A DNA stretch of 64,000 bases, from NCBI GenBank assembly GCA_038238555.1, contig JBBRXP010000005.1, positions 13,866 to 77,865 of the forward strand, in the 5' to 3' direction. The notes beneath the pieces are model-generated. The model saw only the letters and a program-made list of their open reading frames with translations. It searched no databases and had not been told where the DNA came from. The position numbers and the translations under genes were made by a program. Source of the DNA: JANNXQ01 sp038238555 (GTDB lineage: Bacteria > Verrucomicrobiota > Verrucomicrobiia > Chthoniobacterales > Chthoniobacteraceae). Positions 50,934-59,277 of this stretch are shown here, piece by piece (the first letter of the stretch is position 1; each line of letters begins with the position of its first letter).

Positions 50934-50995
50934 CAGGCTAACGCGCGCTGTCCGCTTTTCATCCCGCGTGATGCCGGATAAAGCCGGACTCGCGC

Positions 50996-51667
50996 ATGAA
51001 TCTCTTCATCTCGGGCACGGACACTGGCGTCGGAAAGACTTTCGTCGCGCGGCTGTTCCTGCGCTCGCTGCGTGCGGCGGGGATCGATGCGGTGGCGATG
51101 AAGCCCATCTGCTGCGGCACTCGCGACGATGCGGAGTTGCTCCACGCCGCGGCCGACGGGTGCGTATCGCTTGAAGAAATAAATCCGGTGTGGCTGCGCA
51201 TTCCGGCCGCGCCGTACGCGGCGGCGAAGATCGAGAAACGTGCCATCGACCTCGATCTCATTCGCGCCGTTTACGCGCGGCTGCGGCGGGCGTACCGTTC
51301 GATCCTCGTGGAAGGAGTGGGCGGCTGGCGCGTGCCCATCGCGCGGGATTATTTCGTGAGCGATCTGGCGGCGGAGTTCGGATTGCCGGTCGCAGTCGTC
51401 GTCGCCAATCGGCTGGGGGCCATCAATCACACACTGCTGACCATCGACTCCATCCGCGCCCGCGGTCTGGTATGCGCGGGAGTGATTCTCAATGAACCGG
51501 CGCCCCATGGCGAGCCATCACCGATCGCTGAGGCGACCAACCGCTCGGTGCTCGAGGAGTTGTTGGAAGTGCCCATCTTGTTTGAAGTGCGCCACGGGCA
51601 AGCCGGGCTGCCGATCGCGGTTCATGAACAAAGCGTCGAGCGGATTGCGCAGTCCCGCTCGCGATGA
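50996..51667 (+). CDS. bioD: Dethiobiotin synthetase
   Basis: 223 residues. ISGTDTGVGKTFVARLFL carries the BioD P-loop (7-15), AVAMKPICCGTRDD the substrate Lys, and LVEGVGGWRVPIARDYFVSDLA the second signature. It forms the ureido ring of dethiobiotin from diaminopelargonate, CO2 and ATP. No other bio gene is adjacent. Its 3' end overlaps the convergent DUF1802 gene by 46 bases. Confidence 0.94.
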   Translation: MNLFISGTDTGVGKTFVARLFLRSLRAAGIDAVAMKPICCGTRDDAELLHAAADGCVSLEEINPVWLRIPAAPYAAAKIEKRAIDLDLIRAVYARLRRAYRSILVEGVGGWRVPIARDYFVSDLAAEFGLPVAVVVANRLGAINHTLLTIDSIRARGLVCAGVILNEPAPHGEPSPIAEATNRSVLEELLEVPILFEVRHGQAGLPIAVHEQSVERIAQSRSR

Positions 51668-52167
51668 GCGGTGTCGTCGAGCACCGGATGCAGGTGTAGG
51701 TCGCCGGGAAATTCGGGAAGCTCCACCCACGATCGACACCCGCCGTAGCGCGGCGAATCCGCGAAAAGAAACGGCCGCGAGAGCCGCGACACGCGCACAA
51801 AGGCCACGCTCACGCCGGCGTTGCGATCCTGGCGGAAGCGTTTCTCGATCTCCGCCTCCTGCCAGCAGTGAAAAGGCGAGAGCCGTTCGATGGCCGCCCA
51901 GTCGGCGACATCCTGCGTCCACTCCACCCGGCAATGCAGCCGCACCTCGAGCTGCCCATCGGCGCGCGGCGCGGGCAGCGGCGTCTCCGGCGGGAGGCGC
52001 AATTTCGAGACCTGCTCGTGAAAGAGCGTCGGGAATAAAACGAACTCTTCATGTTGAAACCGAAATCCCGCGCGCCCCTCCGCGATCCCGCCCTTGCGCA
52101 GAATGAGGCTCTGATTCCCGCGACCGAGGGCATCGCAGATGAGCGTCCATTCTTTGAAGGCAGTCAT
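51622..52167 (-). CDS. DUF1802 family protein
   Basis: 181 residues. FKEWTLICDALGRGNQSLILRKGGIAEGRAGF and FVLFPTLFHEQ are the conserved N-terminal strands of DUF1802, a family of unknown function. The C-terminal half (ALRL-type strands with PFHCWQEAEIEKRF) is less conserved. The ATG is at 52167. The last residues are encoded opposite the end of bioD. Confidence 0.85.
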   Translation of the reverse strand: MTAFKEWTLICDALGRGNQSLILRKGGIAEGRAGFRFQHEEFVLFPTLFHEQVSKLRLPPETPLPAPRADGQLEVRLHCRVEWTQDVADWAAIERLSPFHCWQEAEIEKRFRQDRNAGVSVAFVRVSRLSRPFLFADSPRYGGCRSWVELPEFPGDLHLHPVLDDTAHRERDCAIRSTLCS

Positions 52168-52172
52168 TGGGC

Positions 52173-52252
52173 GGAAAGGTTGAGTGTTGAGAGTTGAGTG
52201 TTGAGTGGCCGGCGTGGTCTCTCAACTCTCAACCCTCAACTCTCAACTTTCC
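52173..52252. repeat. Inverted pair of TTGAGTG heptamer arrays
   Basis: The left arm (about 52173-52208) has units GTTGAGT and GTTGAGA in tandem; the right arm (52219-52252) has inverted CTCAACT/CTCAACC units. The spacer is only 10 bases. It fills the whole promoter gap between divergent DUF1802 and PHP genes, ending 6 bases before the PHP start. Confidence 0.9.
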
Positions 52253-52258
52253 CCGCCC

Positions 52259-52963
52259 ATGGCTTTCAATATCGACCTGCACTGCCATTCGTTTTTCTCG
52301 GGCGATGGCGTGAGCAGTCCGGAGGAACTCATCGCTTCGGCCAAGGCAAAGGGTTTGCACGGCTTTGCGCTCACCGATCACAACACCTCCGACGGCTGCC
52401 GCTACCTGCTCGACAAGGGGCTGCTGCGCGAAGATGGCGCGGCGGCCGGCGGCTTCCTCATCATCCCCGGCGTGGAAGTCACCACCGCGGAGGGCCATCT
52501 TCTCTGCCTCGGCGTGATCCTGCCTTACCTCAAGGGCGAACCGGCGGCTGAGGTCTGCAAGATCGTCCACGGTATGGGTGGCATCGCGATCCCGCCGCAT
52601 CCCTACGATCTCTTCCGCGCCGGCATCCGGCAGGCGGTGCTGGATACCCTGGAGGTCGATGCGCTGGAAGTCTTCAACGCCGCCACCACCTTCAAGCGCT
52701 ACAACCGCATGGCCTTTGAATACGCCACCATGCGCGGCTTGCCGATGACAGCCGGCAGCGATGCACACCACGAGGCCGCCATCGGCACCGCCTACACCAT
52801 CCTGCACACGGCGGACTTTTCCGTGCGCGGCATCCTCGAGGGCATCAAGCGCGGCGCGCAACTCAACCAGCGCTACCTCTCGCCCAAGGACGCGCTGCGC
52901 AAGACCTGGAATAATTGGCTGCGCCTGCGCCGCCGCCGCGTGCACCGGTCCGGCGAAGAATAA
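52259..52963 (+). CDS. PHP-domain metal-dependent phosphoesterase
   Basis: 234 residues. IDLHCHSFFSGDG (His8, His10), FALTDHN, IIPGVEVTTAEGH, IPPHP and AGSDAH give all the metal-binding motifs of the PHP superfamily (histidinol phosphatase / DNA polymerase III PHP-like). Close relatives act on phosphate esters such as nucleotides. The ATG at 52259 follows the heptamer array directly; an upstream in-frame start at 52205 would be encoded by the repeat and is rejected. Confidence 0.9.
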   Translation: MAFNIDLHCHSFFSGDGVSSPEELIASAKAKGLHGFALTDHNTSDGCRYLLDKGLLREDGAAAGGFLIIPGVEVTTAEGHLLCLGVILPYLKGEPAAEVCKIVHGMGGIAIPPHPYDLFRAGIRQAVLDTLEVDALEVFNAATTFKRYNRMAFEYATMRGLPMTAGSDAHHEAAIGTAYTILHTADFSVRGILEGIKRGAQLNQRYLSPKDALRKTWNNWLRLRRRRVHRSGEE

Positions 52964-53009
52964 ACGCTCGACGGATTTCAAGGCGCCGCGCACCGCCGAT
53001 GACGCGGCG

Positions 53010-53483
53010 TCAGTCGATCGGCTTCACTTCGCCGCTCAGCATTTTCTCTCCATCGAAAACAAACCACCCGTGGAAGCTACTGCCCGCCAGCATCCGCGGG
53101 AGCCAGTGCCGGTCATCGGCCCACATTTCCTCGAAAGGAATCGCGTCGATCGGATACCACATGGGCGTCGCCTCGGGCGTCTCGACCGGCTCGCCTTGAA
53201 GATCGCGCGCGAGGAAAACGGTGCAGTGCAGGCTGTAGCCGTCGGTGAATTGGAAGTGCAGCACGCCCCGCTCTTCGATGCCGAGCGGGGTGACGCCGAT
53301 CTCTTCCTGCGTTTCGCGGATGGCGGATTGCAGCGGCGTTTCGCCGGGTTCGATCTTGCCGCCGGGACCGTTGATTTTTCCCGCGCCCAGCCCGCGCTTT
53401 TTCCGAATGAGCAGCACGCGCCCGTCCTTCACGATGAAGCAAAGATTGGCGCGCTCGCGCGGCGTCCATTGGGTCCAGTCCAT
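53010..53483 (-). CDS. Nudix hydrolase, MutT/MTH1-like
   Basis: 157 residues. The Nudix box GKIEPGETPLQSAIRETQEE (42-61) continues into IGV and is complete. RANLCFIVKDGRVLLIRKKRGLGAGKINGPG resembles MTH1-type 8-oxo-dGTP diphosphatases, including the KxxRG-GKxNGPGG order. It would remove oxidised nucleotides from the pool. The ATG at 53483 is chosen; a frame extending to 53876 is shadow of the KTSC gene. Confidence 0.9.
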   Translation of the reverse strand: MDWTQWTPRERANLCFIVKDGRVLLIRKKRGLGAGKINGPGGKIEPGETPLQSAIRETQEEIGVTPLGIEERGVLHFQFTDGYSLHCTVFLARDLQGEPVETPEATPMWYPIDAIPFEEMWADDRHWLPRMLAGSSFHGWFVFDGEKMLSGEVKPID

Positions 53484-53570
53484 GAGGCGCCAGACCTTGG
53501 CCAAGCGACGGCGGCAAAGAAATGGGAAAAGCGTTGTGAGCGAAAAGCGCGCGCCTTTAGAATCCCGCGC

Positions 53571-53879
53571 ATGAAGAGGAGACCCTTCATTTTCGGTCTC
53601 GCGATCGCAATCGTTGGCACCCCATTTTTGCCGGACACTCGCGCCGGCGCGAGCATCGAGCGATCGCCCGTCGAATCCACGAGCCTCGCCAGCGTGGGCT
53701 ACGACGGCGCGGGGAAAATTCTCGAGATCGAGTTTCGCAGCGGCGCGGTATATCAATATGTCGGCGTGCCGGAGAAGGTGTATCGCGAGTTGCTGGCTGC
53801 GGATTCCAAAGGGCGCTATTTCTTGAAAAATATCCGCGGCTCCTACGAGTTTGTGAAGGCGCCGGTGAAAACGCAATGA
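53571..53879 (+). CDS. Exported KTSC-domain protein
   Basis: 102 residues. A signal peptide (FIFGLAIAIVGTPFLPDTRAGA) precedes a short KTSC-like domain: SLASVGYDGAGKILEIEFRSG, then VYQYVGVPEKVYRELLAADSKGRYF and NIRGSYEF. KTSC domains occur alone or after lysyl-tRNA synthetase-like and phage proteins; function is unknown. The stop overlaps the ATG of a 52-residue membrane protein. Confidence 0.85.
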   Translation: MKRRPFIFGLAIAIVGTPFLPDTRAGASIERSPVESTSLASVGYDGAGKILEIEFRSGAVYQYVGVPEKVYRELLAADSKGRYFLKNIRGSYEFVKAPVKTQ

Positions 53880-54034
53880 GGCTCACAAAAGACGAGGTGC
53901 TCCTCATCGCGGTGATCTTCCTGGCACTCACCACTGGCGCCGCCGTGAAACATTATCGGCGTGCCCATCCCTCGCCGCTCGTCTCTGCGCCGGCGACGCC
54001 GAAGCCCTTCGAGAGCGAACCCGCGGGATATTGA
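53876..54034 (+). CDS. Tiny single-pass membrane protein
   Basis: 52 residues. The ATG overlaps the KTSC stop (ATGA). One hydrophobic segment (VLLIAVIFLALTTGAAV, residues 8-24) is followed by a basic KHYRRAH stop-transfer and a Pro-rich tail. No family is recognised. Coupled translation and the matched membrane or export targeting of its neighbour support a real gene. Confidence 0.55.
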   Translation: MRLTKDEVLLIAVIFLALTTGAAVKHYRRAHPSPLVSAPATPKPFESEPAGY

Positions 54035-54069
54035 TTGGACTGCGAACATATTCCGCTCATTTATTTCCC

Positions 54070-55218
54070 ATGAAACGCCGCCACTTCTTGCGCGCCGCGG
54101 GCCTTGCCTCCGCAGCTTCTTTTTTTACACGCCGCGCTCACGCCGCGCCGGGATGCGTGGTGCTCGATACTCGGGTCATCAGCGTGCAGCCGCAGTTCTA
54201 TCACGGCTGGCCCACGGTCGCGCGGCGACGCGATGGCGGGCTCGTGCTCGTGTGGTCCGGTCGGCGCGAGGCGCACGTGTGCCCGTTCGGCGCCGTGGAG
54301 ATGATGACTTCGCGCGACGACGGCGCGACGTGGACGTGGCCGCGCACGCTGCTCGATGGGGCGATCGACGATCGCGATTCCGGCGCGCTCGAGACGGCGC
54401 GCGGTTCATTGCTCGTCTCCACTTTCACCTCGCTCGCCTACGAGCCGGTGCTCGCCGCCGCCCTCAAGAAGCAGGGCGCGTGGCCCGCGGAAAAGCTCAC
54501 GGCGTGGAAGCTCGCGCAGGCGCGCTTGAGCGCCGACGAGCGCAAGGCGGAGCTCGGCGAATGGATGCTGCGCTCGACCGATGGCGGCATCACTTGGTCG
54601 GCGCGTTATCCCTCGATCGTGAATAGTCCGCACGGCCCGATCCAACTCGCCGATGGGCGGCTGCTCTATCCGGGAAAGCAATTGTGGACCGCGGAAAAGC
54701 GCATCGGTGTGTGCGAATCGACCGATGACGGGCAGACGTGGCGCTGGCTCGCGGCCATCCCCGCGCGGGCAGGCGATGCGGTCGCGGATTATCACGAACT
54801 GCACGGCGTGCAGAGCGCTGCGGGCCGGATCGTCGTGCACATCCGCAATCACAACGCGGCCAACCAGGGCGAGACCTTGCAAAGCGAAAGCGACGATGGC
54901 GGCCAGACGTGGAGCGAGCCGCATTCGATCGGCGTGTGGGGGCTGCCGTCCTTTCTGCTGCGCCTTCGGAGCGGCGCGCTGCTCATGACTTACGGCCACC
55001 GGCGCGCGCCATTTGGCAATCAAGCGCGAGTGAGTGAAAACGGCGGCGACACGTGGAGCGAGCCGATGATCCTCTCCGACGACGGCGCAAGCGGCGACCT
55101 CGGCTACCCGAGCACGGTGGAGCTCGGAGACGGCGCGCTGCTCACAGTGTGGTACGAGCGAATGCGCGACTCGCCCCAAGCCGTGCTGCGCCAGGCGCAG
55201 TGGAGGATGAGCTCTTGA
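54070..55218 (+). CDS. Tat-exported BNR-repeat sialidase-like protein
   Basis: 382 residues. KRRHFLRAAGLASAASFF is a twin-arginine signal. Five Asp-box motifs (S-x-D-x-G-x-x-W form) appear: SRDDGATW, STDGGITW, STDDGQTW, SDDGGQTW and SENGGDTW, giving the sialidase-type six-bladed propeller. HGWPTVARRRDGGLVLVWSGRREAH near the start fits the family. Many such PVC-group proteins have no proven sialidase activity. The stop is followed by a short TGACGAA remnant. Confidence 0.85.
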   Translation: MKRRHFLRAAGLASAASFFTRRAHAAPGCVVLDTRVISVQPQFYHGWPTVARRRDGGLVLVWSGRREAHVCPFGAVEMMTSRDDGATWTWPRTLLDGAIDDRDSGALETARGSLLVSTFTSLAYEPVLAAALKKQGAWPAEKLTAWKLAQARLSADERKAELGEWMLRSTDGGITWSARYPSIVNSPHGPIQLADGRLLYPGKQLWTAEKRIGVCESTDDGQTWRWLAAIPARAGDAVADYHELHGVQSAAGRIVVHIRNHNAANQGETLQSESDDGGQTWSEPHSIGVWGLPSFLLRLRSGALLMTYGHRRAPFGNQARVSENGGDTWSEPMILSDDGASGDLGYPSTVELGDGALLTVWYERMRDSPQAVLRQAQWRMSS

Positions 55219-55233
55219 GAATGACGAATGACT

Positions 55234-55261
55234 GCTCGCGAGAAAACAAAAGCCCGCGAGC
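55234..55261 (+). terminator. Possible terminator after the sialidase-like gene
   Basis: GCTCGCG at 55234-55240 and CGCGAGC at 55255-55261 pair perfectly around a 14-base A-rich loop. No T-run follows, so it could equally be a processing hairpin. Confidence 0.35.
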
Positions 55262-55325
55262 GCGGCGTTGATGCGCTGAACCCACGTGCCGCACCAGCGG
55301 CGAAACCTTCAACGACAACGAACTT

Positions 55326-56216
55326 ATGAGACCCACACCCACACTCGTCACCGCAGCCGCGCTCGCCCTTTCGGCATGGACACTCTGCGCTCAGGATCGA
55401 CCCGCCGATCGTCCGCCCGGCGGCCCGCCGCGCGAAGCCGGCCCGCGGCCCGCTGGCGATGGCCAGCGCCAGATGCCCGGCTTTTTCACTGCGCTCGATG
55501 CAAACCACGACGGCGCCATCGACGCCGAGGAGCTCTCCCATGCCGCCGAAGCGCTCCGCCGGCTCGACAGCAACGGCGACGGCAAATTGACGCCAGATGA
55601 ATTGCGCCCCGCCGGCGAGGGCCAGCGCGACCACGGCCCGCAGCCGGGGCGGCCCGATGGCGTTTCGCATCGCGATGGACGCGGCGGCGGTCAGCAGGAT
55701 TCCGCGGCGCAAGGTCACGACGGGCCTCATCGTCCCGGTGGCGATGGCCGCAATCCCAGTGCCGGCGGGCCTCCGCGCGGCAGTGGTCCGGCGAATCTCA
55801 ATCCACCGCAGGATCGGGGAGCGCGGGAAAACTTCGGAGATCGCAGGATGCCGGCGATGGCTCCGCGAGCGGAAGGAATGCACCATCCCGAAGCGGCGGC
55901 GGGTCCGTCTTGTGGCTGTGCGCGACAGAATGAGTCCGCTCAATACACGCCACGCGGTCCGCAGAATTTCCAGCCGCCGCAGCCTGGCCCCGGCCCGCGC
56001 GCGGGAAATTTTCGCGGTCCGCAAGGAGGCCCGCAATTTCCTCCCGGCGCAGGAGCGCCGGCCTGGAATCAGCCTCCACACAGGGCCGGCGGCCCGATGG
56101 GACAGGACCGGATGATGCAACGCCCCGACGGTTTTACGGCTCCGCCTCCTCCGCGCGGCCGCGACGGCGAGCAGCATTCGCGTCCTCACGAAGGCCCGCC
56201 TCCCGGCGGATTCTGA
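55326..56216 (+). CDS. Exported EF-hand protein with Pro/Gly/Arg-rich tail
   Basis: 296 residues. A signal peptide ends near CAQ (residue 23). Two canonical EF-hand loops occupy 58-69 (DANHDGAIDAEE) and 81-92 (DSNGDGKLTPDE). The remaining 200 residues are a low-complexity Gly/Pro/Arg/Gln-rich tail. It is a probable periplasmic calcium-binding protein; the tail may be disordered. Planctomycete/Verrucomicrobia genomes carry many such proteins. Confidence 0.85.
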   Translation: MRPTPTLVTAAALALSAWTLCAQDRPADRPPGGPPREAGPRPAGDGQRQMPGFFTALDANHDGAIDAEELSHAAEALRRLDSNGDGKLTPDELRPAGEGQRDHGPQPGRPDGVSHRDGRGGGQQDSAAQGHDGPHRPGGDGRNPSAGGPPRGSGPANLNPPQDRGARENFGDRRMPAMAPRAEGMHHPEAAAGPSCGCARQNESAQYTPRGPQNFQPPQPGPGPRAGNFRGPQGGPQFPPGAGAPAWNQPPHRAGGPMGQDRMMQRPDGFTAPPPPRGRDGEQHSRPHEGPPPGGF

Positions 56217-56228
56217 GCGGCGGAAACC

Positions 56229-56342
56229 GTAGCTGCGACAGTCCTCGTCGCAGGAAGGTGCCCGCGGCATCTTCGCCGCGCCGGAGTGAAAAGCGGCGAT
56301 GACGCCGCTGGAACTTCCGCCGACGAGGACGTCGCAGCTACG
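56229..56342. repeat. Inverted pair of REP-like palindromes
   Basis: The left copy starts GTAGCTGCGAC (56229) and ends CGTCGCAGGAAGGTG; the right copy ends GGACGTCGCAGCTAC (to 56341). The 184-base gap between the EF-hand and cytochrome genes is filled by the two copies and the GC-rich stretch between them. Confidence 0.8.
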
Positions 56343-56400
56343 TTAGCGGCGATTTTTCCCTGCAAGAGTGGTGCGCGCGGGTTACTGGATGAACCCGGCC

Positions 56401-59259
56401 ATGCACCTCCGAACCACCGCTCTCCTCACCCTCACCTGGCTCGTCTCGACGGCTAGGACGCCGGCGGAGGACGGCGCGGATTTTTTTGAAAAGCGCGTGC
56501 GGCCGCTGCTGGCGGAGCGCTGCTTCGAGTGCCACTCGCCGGAAAAGAAAGTGAAGGGCGGGCTGCGGCTAGATGTTCGCGAGGGCTGGGCAAAGGGCGG
56601 CGACACCGGCCCCGCCATCGAGCCGGGGAAGCTCGACGAGAGCCTGCTCATCACGGCGGTGCGTTATCACGACAAGGATTTGCAGATGCCGCCGAAGAAG
56701 AAGCTTTCCGAAGCCGAAGTGGCCACGCTCGAGGAGTGGGTACGGCTCGGCGCGCCCGATCCGCGCACGGGCGCCGGGGCTGTGGCGAAAAAACAGACCG
56801 GGCTCACGATCGAAGAGGGGCGGAAATTTTGGGCCTACATCGCGCCGAAAAAATGCGAGCCGCCGGCGGTGAAAGATGCAGCGTGGCCGCGCGGCGACAT
56901 CGACCGCTTCATCCTCGCAAAGCTCGAGGAGAAAGGCTTGCAGCCCGTGGGCGACGCCGCGCCCGAAGTGCTAGCGCGCCGGCTCTGCTACGCACTCGTC
57001 GGCCTTCCACCGACACGGGAACAAGCGGCGTGCAGCGTGGAGCAACTCGTCGATGAGTTGCTTGGCTCGCCGCACTTTGGCGAAGCGTGGGGCCGGCACT
57101 GGCTGGATGTCGCGCGCTTCGCCGAGTCAAGCGGCGGCGGGCGCACGCTGCTCTTCAAGGATGCGTGGCGCTACCGGGATTATGTCATCGAAGCATTCAA
57201 CAGCGACCGGCCTTTCGATCAATTTCTGCGCGAGCAGATCGCCGGGGATCTACTGCCAGCGGGCGATCCCGGGCAACGCAGCCGCCAGCTCACGGCCACG
57301 GCTTTCCTCGCGCTGGGGCCGACGAACTACGAAGAGCAGGACAAGCAGCAGCTCCGCTTCGACATCATCGACGAGCAGCTTGACACCATCGGCAAGGCCG
57401 TGCTCGGGCAGACCATCGGTTGCGCGCGCTGCCATGATCACAAGTTCGATCCCATCCCGCAGCGCGACTACTACGCGCTGGCCGGCATCTTCGCCTCGAC
57501 GCGCACGCTCGCCAATTACACCGACAACGTCGCCCGCTGGGTCGATGCGCCCTTGAGCATGGACGGAGAGCAAGAGGAAAAATTGCGCGCTCACGAAACG
57601 CGCCTCGCCGCGATGAAAGCCGATCTCGACGCGGCGAAAAATAATTTGGCCGCGTTGCGGAAAAACGCGGGACCCGCAGCCCCGCTGCCGGGCATTATCG
57701 TCGATGACGCGGAGGCCACGGCCGTCGGCGAGTGGAAGGAATCGCATTACCCAAACAACATCGGCGTCGGTTCGAAGCACGACATGAACGCCGACAAAGG
57801 CCGCAAGACGCTCACCTTCCTGCCGAAGCTGCCCGCCTCCGGCCGCTACGAAGTGCGCCTCGCGTATCCGGCCTTCGCGAACCGTTCGCCGCGTGTGCCG
57901 GTGCAAATTTTTCACGCCGATGGCGAGGAGACGGTCTTCGTGAACCAGACGCAGCCGCCGCCGATCGATGAGCTCTTCGTGTCGCTCGGAAAGTTTCGGT
58001 TTGAAAAAGATGGCGCGGGCTTTGTGCTCGTGTCGAACGAAGGCACCACGGGTTACGTTGGCGCCGACGCCGTGCAATTTCTGCCCGAGGAGGAGACGGC
58101 GCCCGTCGCAGTCGCAAACCAATCCGATGCCGGCAAGAAAATGGAAGCGCGCGTGAAGCAAGTGGAAGGCGCGATGAAAAAACTCGCGAGCACCGGCCCG
58201 CGGCGGCCTGTGGCGATGGCCGTGCGCGATGAAGAGGAAGTGGCCGACACGAACATCCGCGTGCGCGGGCTGGTGAATCAAAAAGGCGCGCTCGTGCCGC
58301 GCGGCGTGTTGCAAGTGGCGCTCGCCGCGGAGCTGCCGGCGCTTTCGGAGAAAGAGAGCGGGCGCCGTGAATTGGCCGACTGGCTGGCGAGCCCGGGCAA
58401 TCCACTGACGGCGCGCGTGTTCGTGAATCGAGTGTGGAGCTGGCTCTTCGGCGCAGGGCTGGTGCGGACGACGGAAAATTTCGGCACCACCGGCGAGGCG
58501 CCGTCGCACCCCGAGCTGCTCGACTGGCTCGCGATTCATTTCGTCGAGGAAGGCTGGAGCGTGAAAAAACTCGTGCGAGAGATCGTCCTCTCGCGCGCCT
58601 GGCAATTGGGAAACGCGGAGCGCGGAACGCGGAGCGCGGAAAGCAAGCGGATGGACGCCGCAGACCTTCCGCGTTCCGAAGATCCCGACAACCGCCTGCT
58701 GGCCCACGCCAACCGCCGCCGGCTCGATGCCGAGCAACTTCGCGACTCCATCCTCACCGTGAGCGGCGAACTGCGGCTCGAGGTGGGCGGGTCCAACATC
58801 ACGGGCGCCGGCGAGATCAATGCCAACGACACGAGCTCGCAAAACACCGAGTACAAATACGAGTTCACCGACACGCGCCGCAGCGTTTACACGCCCGCCT
58901 TCCGCAACAAACGGCTCGAACTTTTTGAGGTATTCGACTTCGCAAATATCAATGCTCCCGTCGGCCACCGCGATGTCAGCACCGTGGCCCCGCAGGCGCT
59001 TTATCTTCTCAATCACCCATTCATCGTCGAGCAGTCGAAGCTCGCCGCCGCACGCGCGCTGGCTTCTTCGTCCACCGATGCCGAGCGGCTTGCCGAAGCC
59101 TTCCGCGCCGCGCTGGGTCGCGCTGCCACCGATGCCGAGCGCGCGACGTGCGAAAAATTTCTCGCCGGCGCCGATGCCGATCGCGAGCGCCGCACCGAAG
59201 GCTGGTCGCAACTCTACCAGTCGCTCTTCGGCTGCCTGGACTTTCGTTACCTCGAATGA
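56401..59259 (+). CDS. PSCyt1-DUF1549-DUF1553 cytochrome-like protein
   Basis: 952 residues. After a signal peptide (LRTTALLTLTWLVSTA) comes a planctomycete cytochrome C domain with CFECH at 41-45 and PPKKKLSEAEVATLEEWVR. DUF1549 follows with a second CARCH (341-345) and FDPIPQRDYYALAGIF. The C-terminal DUF1553 begins near ELADWLASPGNPLTARVFVNRVW. It is probably periplasmic, haem-binding and redox-related; physiological role unproven. The start at 56401 is chosen for the signal peptide (56389 and GTG 56368 are possible). A four-unit heptamer array at 58613 encodes an inserted loop. Confidence 0.92.
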   Translation: MHLRTTALLTLTWLVSTARTPAEDGADFFEKRVRPLLAERCFECHSPEKKVKGGLRLDVREGWAKGGDTGPAIEPGKLDESLLITAVRYHDKDLQMPPKKKLSEAEVATLEEWVRLGAPDPRTGAGAVAKKQTGLTIEEGRKFWAYIAPKKCEPPAVKDAAWPRGDIDRFILAKLEEKGLQPVGDAAPEVLARRLCYALVGLPPTREQAACSVEQLVDELLGSPHFGEAWGRHWLDVARFAESSGGGRTLLFKDAWRYRDYVIEAFNSDRPFDQFLREQIAGDLLPAGDPGQRSRQLTATAFLALGPTNYEEQDKQQLRFDIIDEQLDTIGKAVLGQTIGCARCHDHKFDPIPQRDYYALAGIFASTRTLANYTDNVARWVDAPLSMDGEQEEKLRAHETRLAAMKADLDAAKNNLAALRKNAGPAAPLPGIIVDDAEATAVGEWKESHYPNNIGVGSKHDMNADKGRKTLTFLPKLPASGRYEVRLAYPAFANRSPRVPVQIFHADGEETVFVNQTQPPPIDELFVSLGKFRFEKDGAGFVLVSNEGTTGYVGADAVQFLPEEETAPVAVANQSDAGKKMEARVKQVEGAMKKLASTGPRRPVAMAVRDEEEVADTNIRVRGLVNQKGALVPRGVLQVALAAELPALSEKESGRRELADWLASPGNPLTARVFVNRVWSWLFGAGLVRTTENFGTTGEAPSHPELLDWLAIHFVEEGWSVKKLVREIVLSRAWQLGNAERGTRSAESKRMDAADLPRSEDPDNRLLAHANRRRLDAEQLRDSILTVSGELRLEVGGSNITGAGEINANDTSSQNTEYKYEFTDTRRSVYTPAFRNKRLELFEVFDFANINAPVGHRDVSTVAPQALYLLNHPFIVEQSKLAAARALASSSTDAERLAEAFRAALGRAATDAERATCEKFLAGADADRERRTEGWSQLYQSLFGCLDFRYLE
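58613..58679 (+). repeat. Heptamer array with inverted tail inside the DUF1553 region
   Basis: Four tandem units ACGCGGA, GCGCGGA, ACGCGGA, GCGCGGA (58613-58640), a 26-base spacer, and an inverted TTCCGCGTTCCGA (58667-58679). The unit has no stop on the sense strand. The translation across it (residues of about 738-760) reads as a hydrophilic insertion between otherwise well-conserved family motifs. Confidence 0.85.
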
Positions 59260-59277
59260 TGGGTAAGTATCGCGTCC

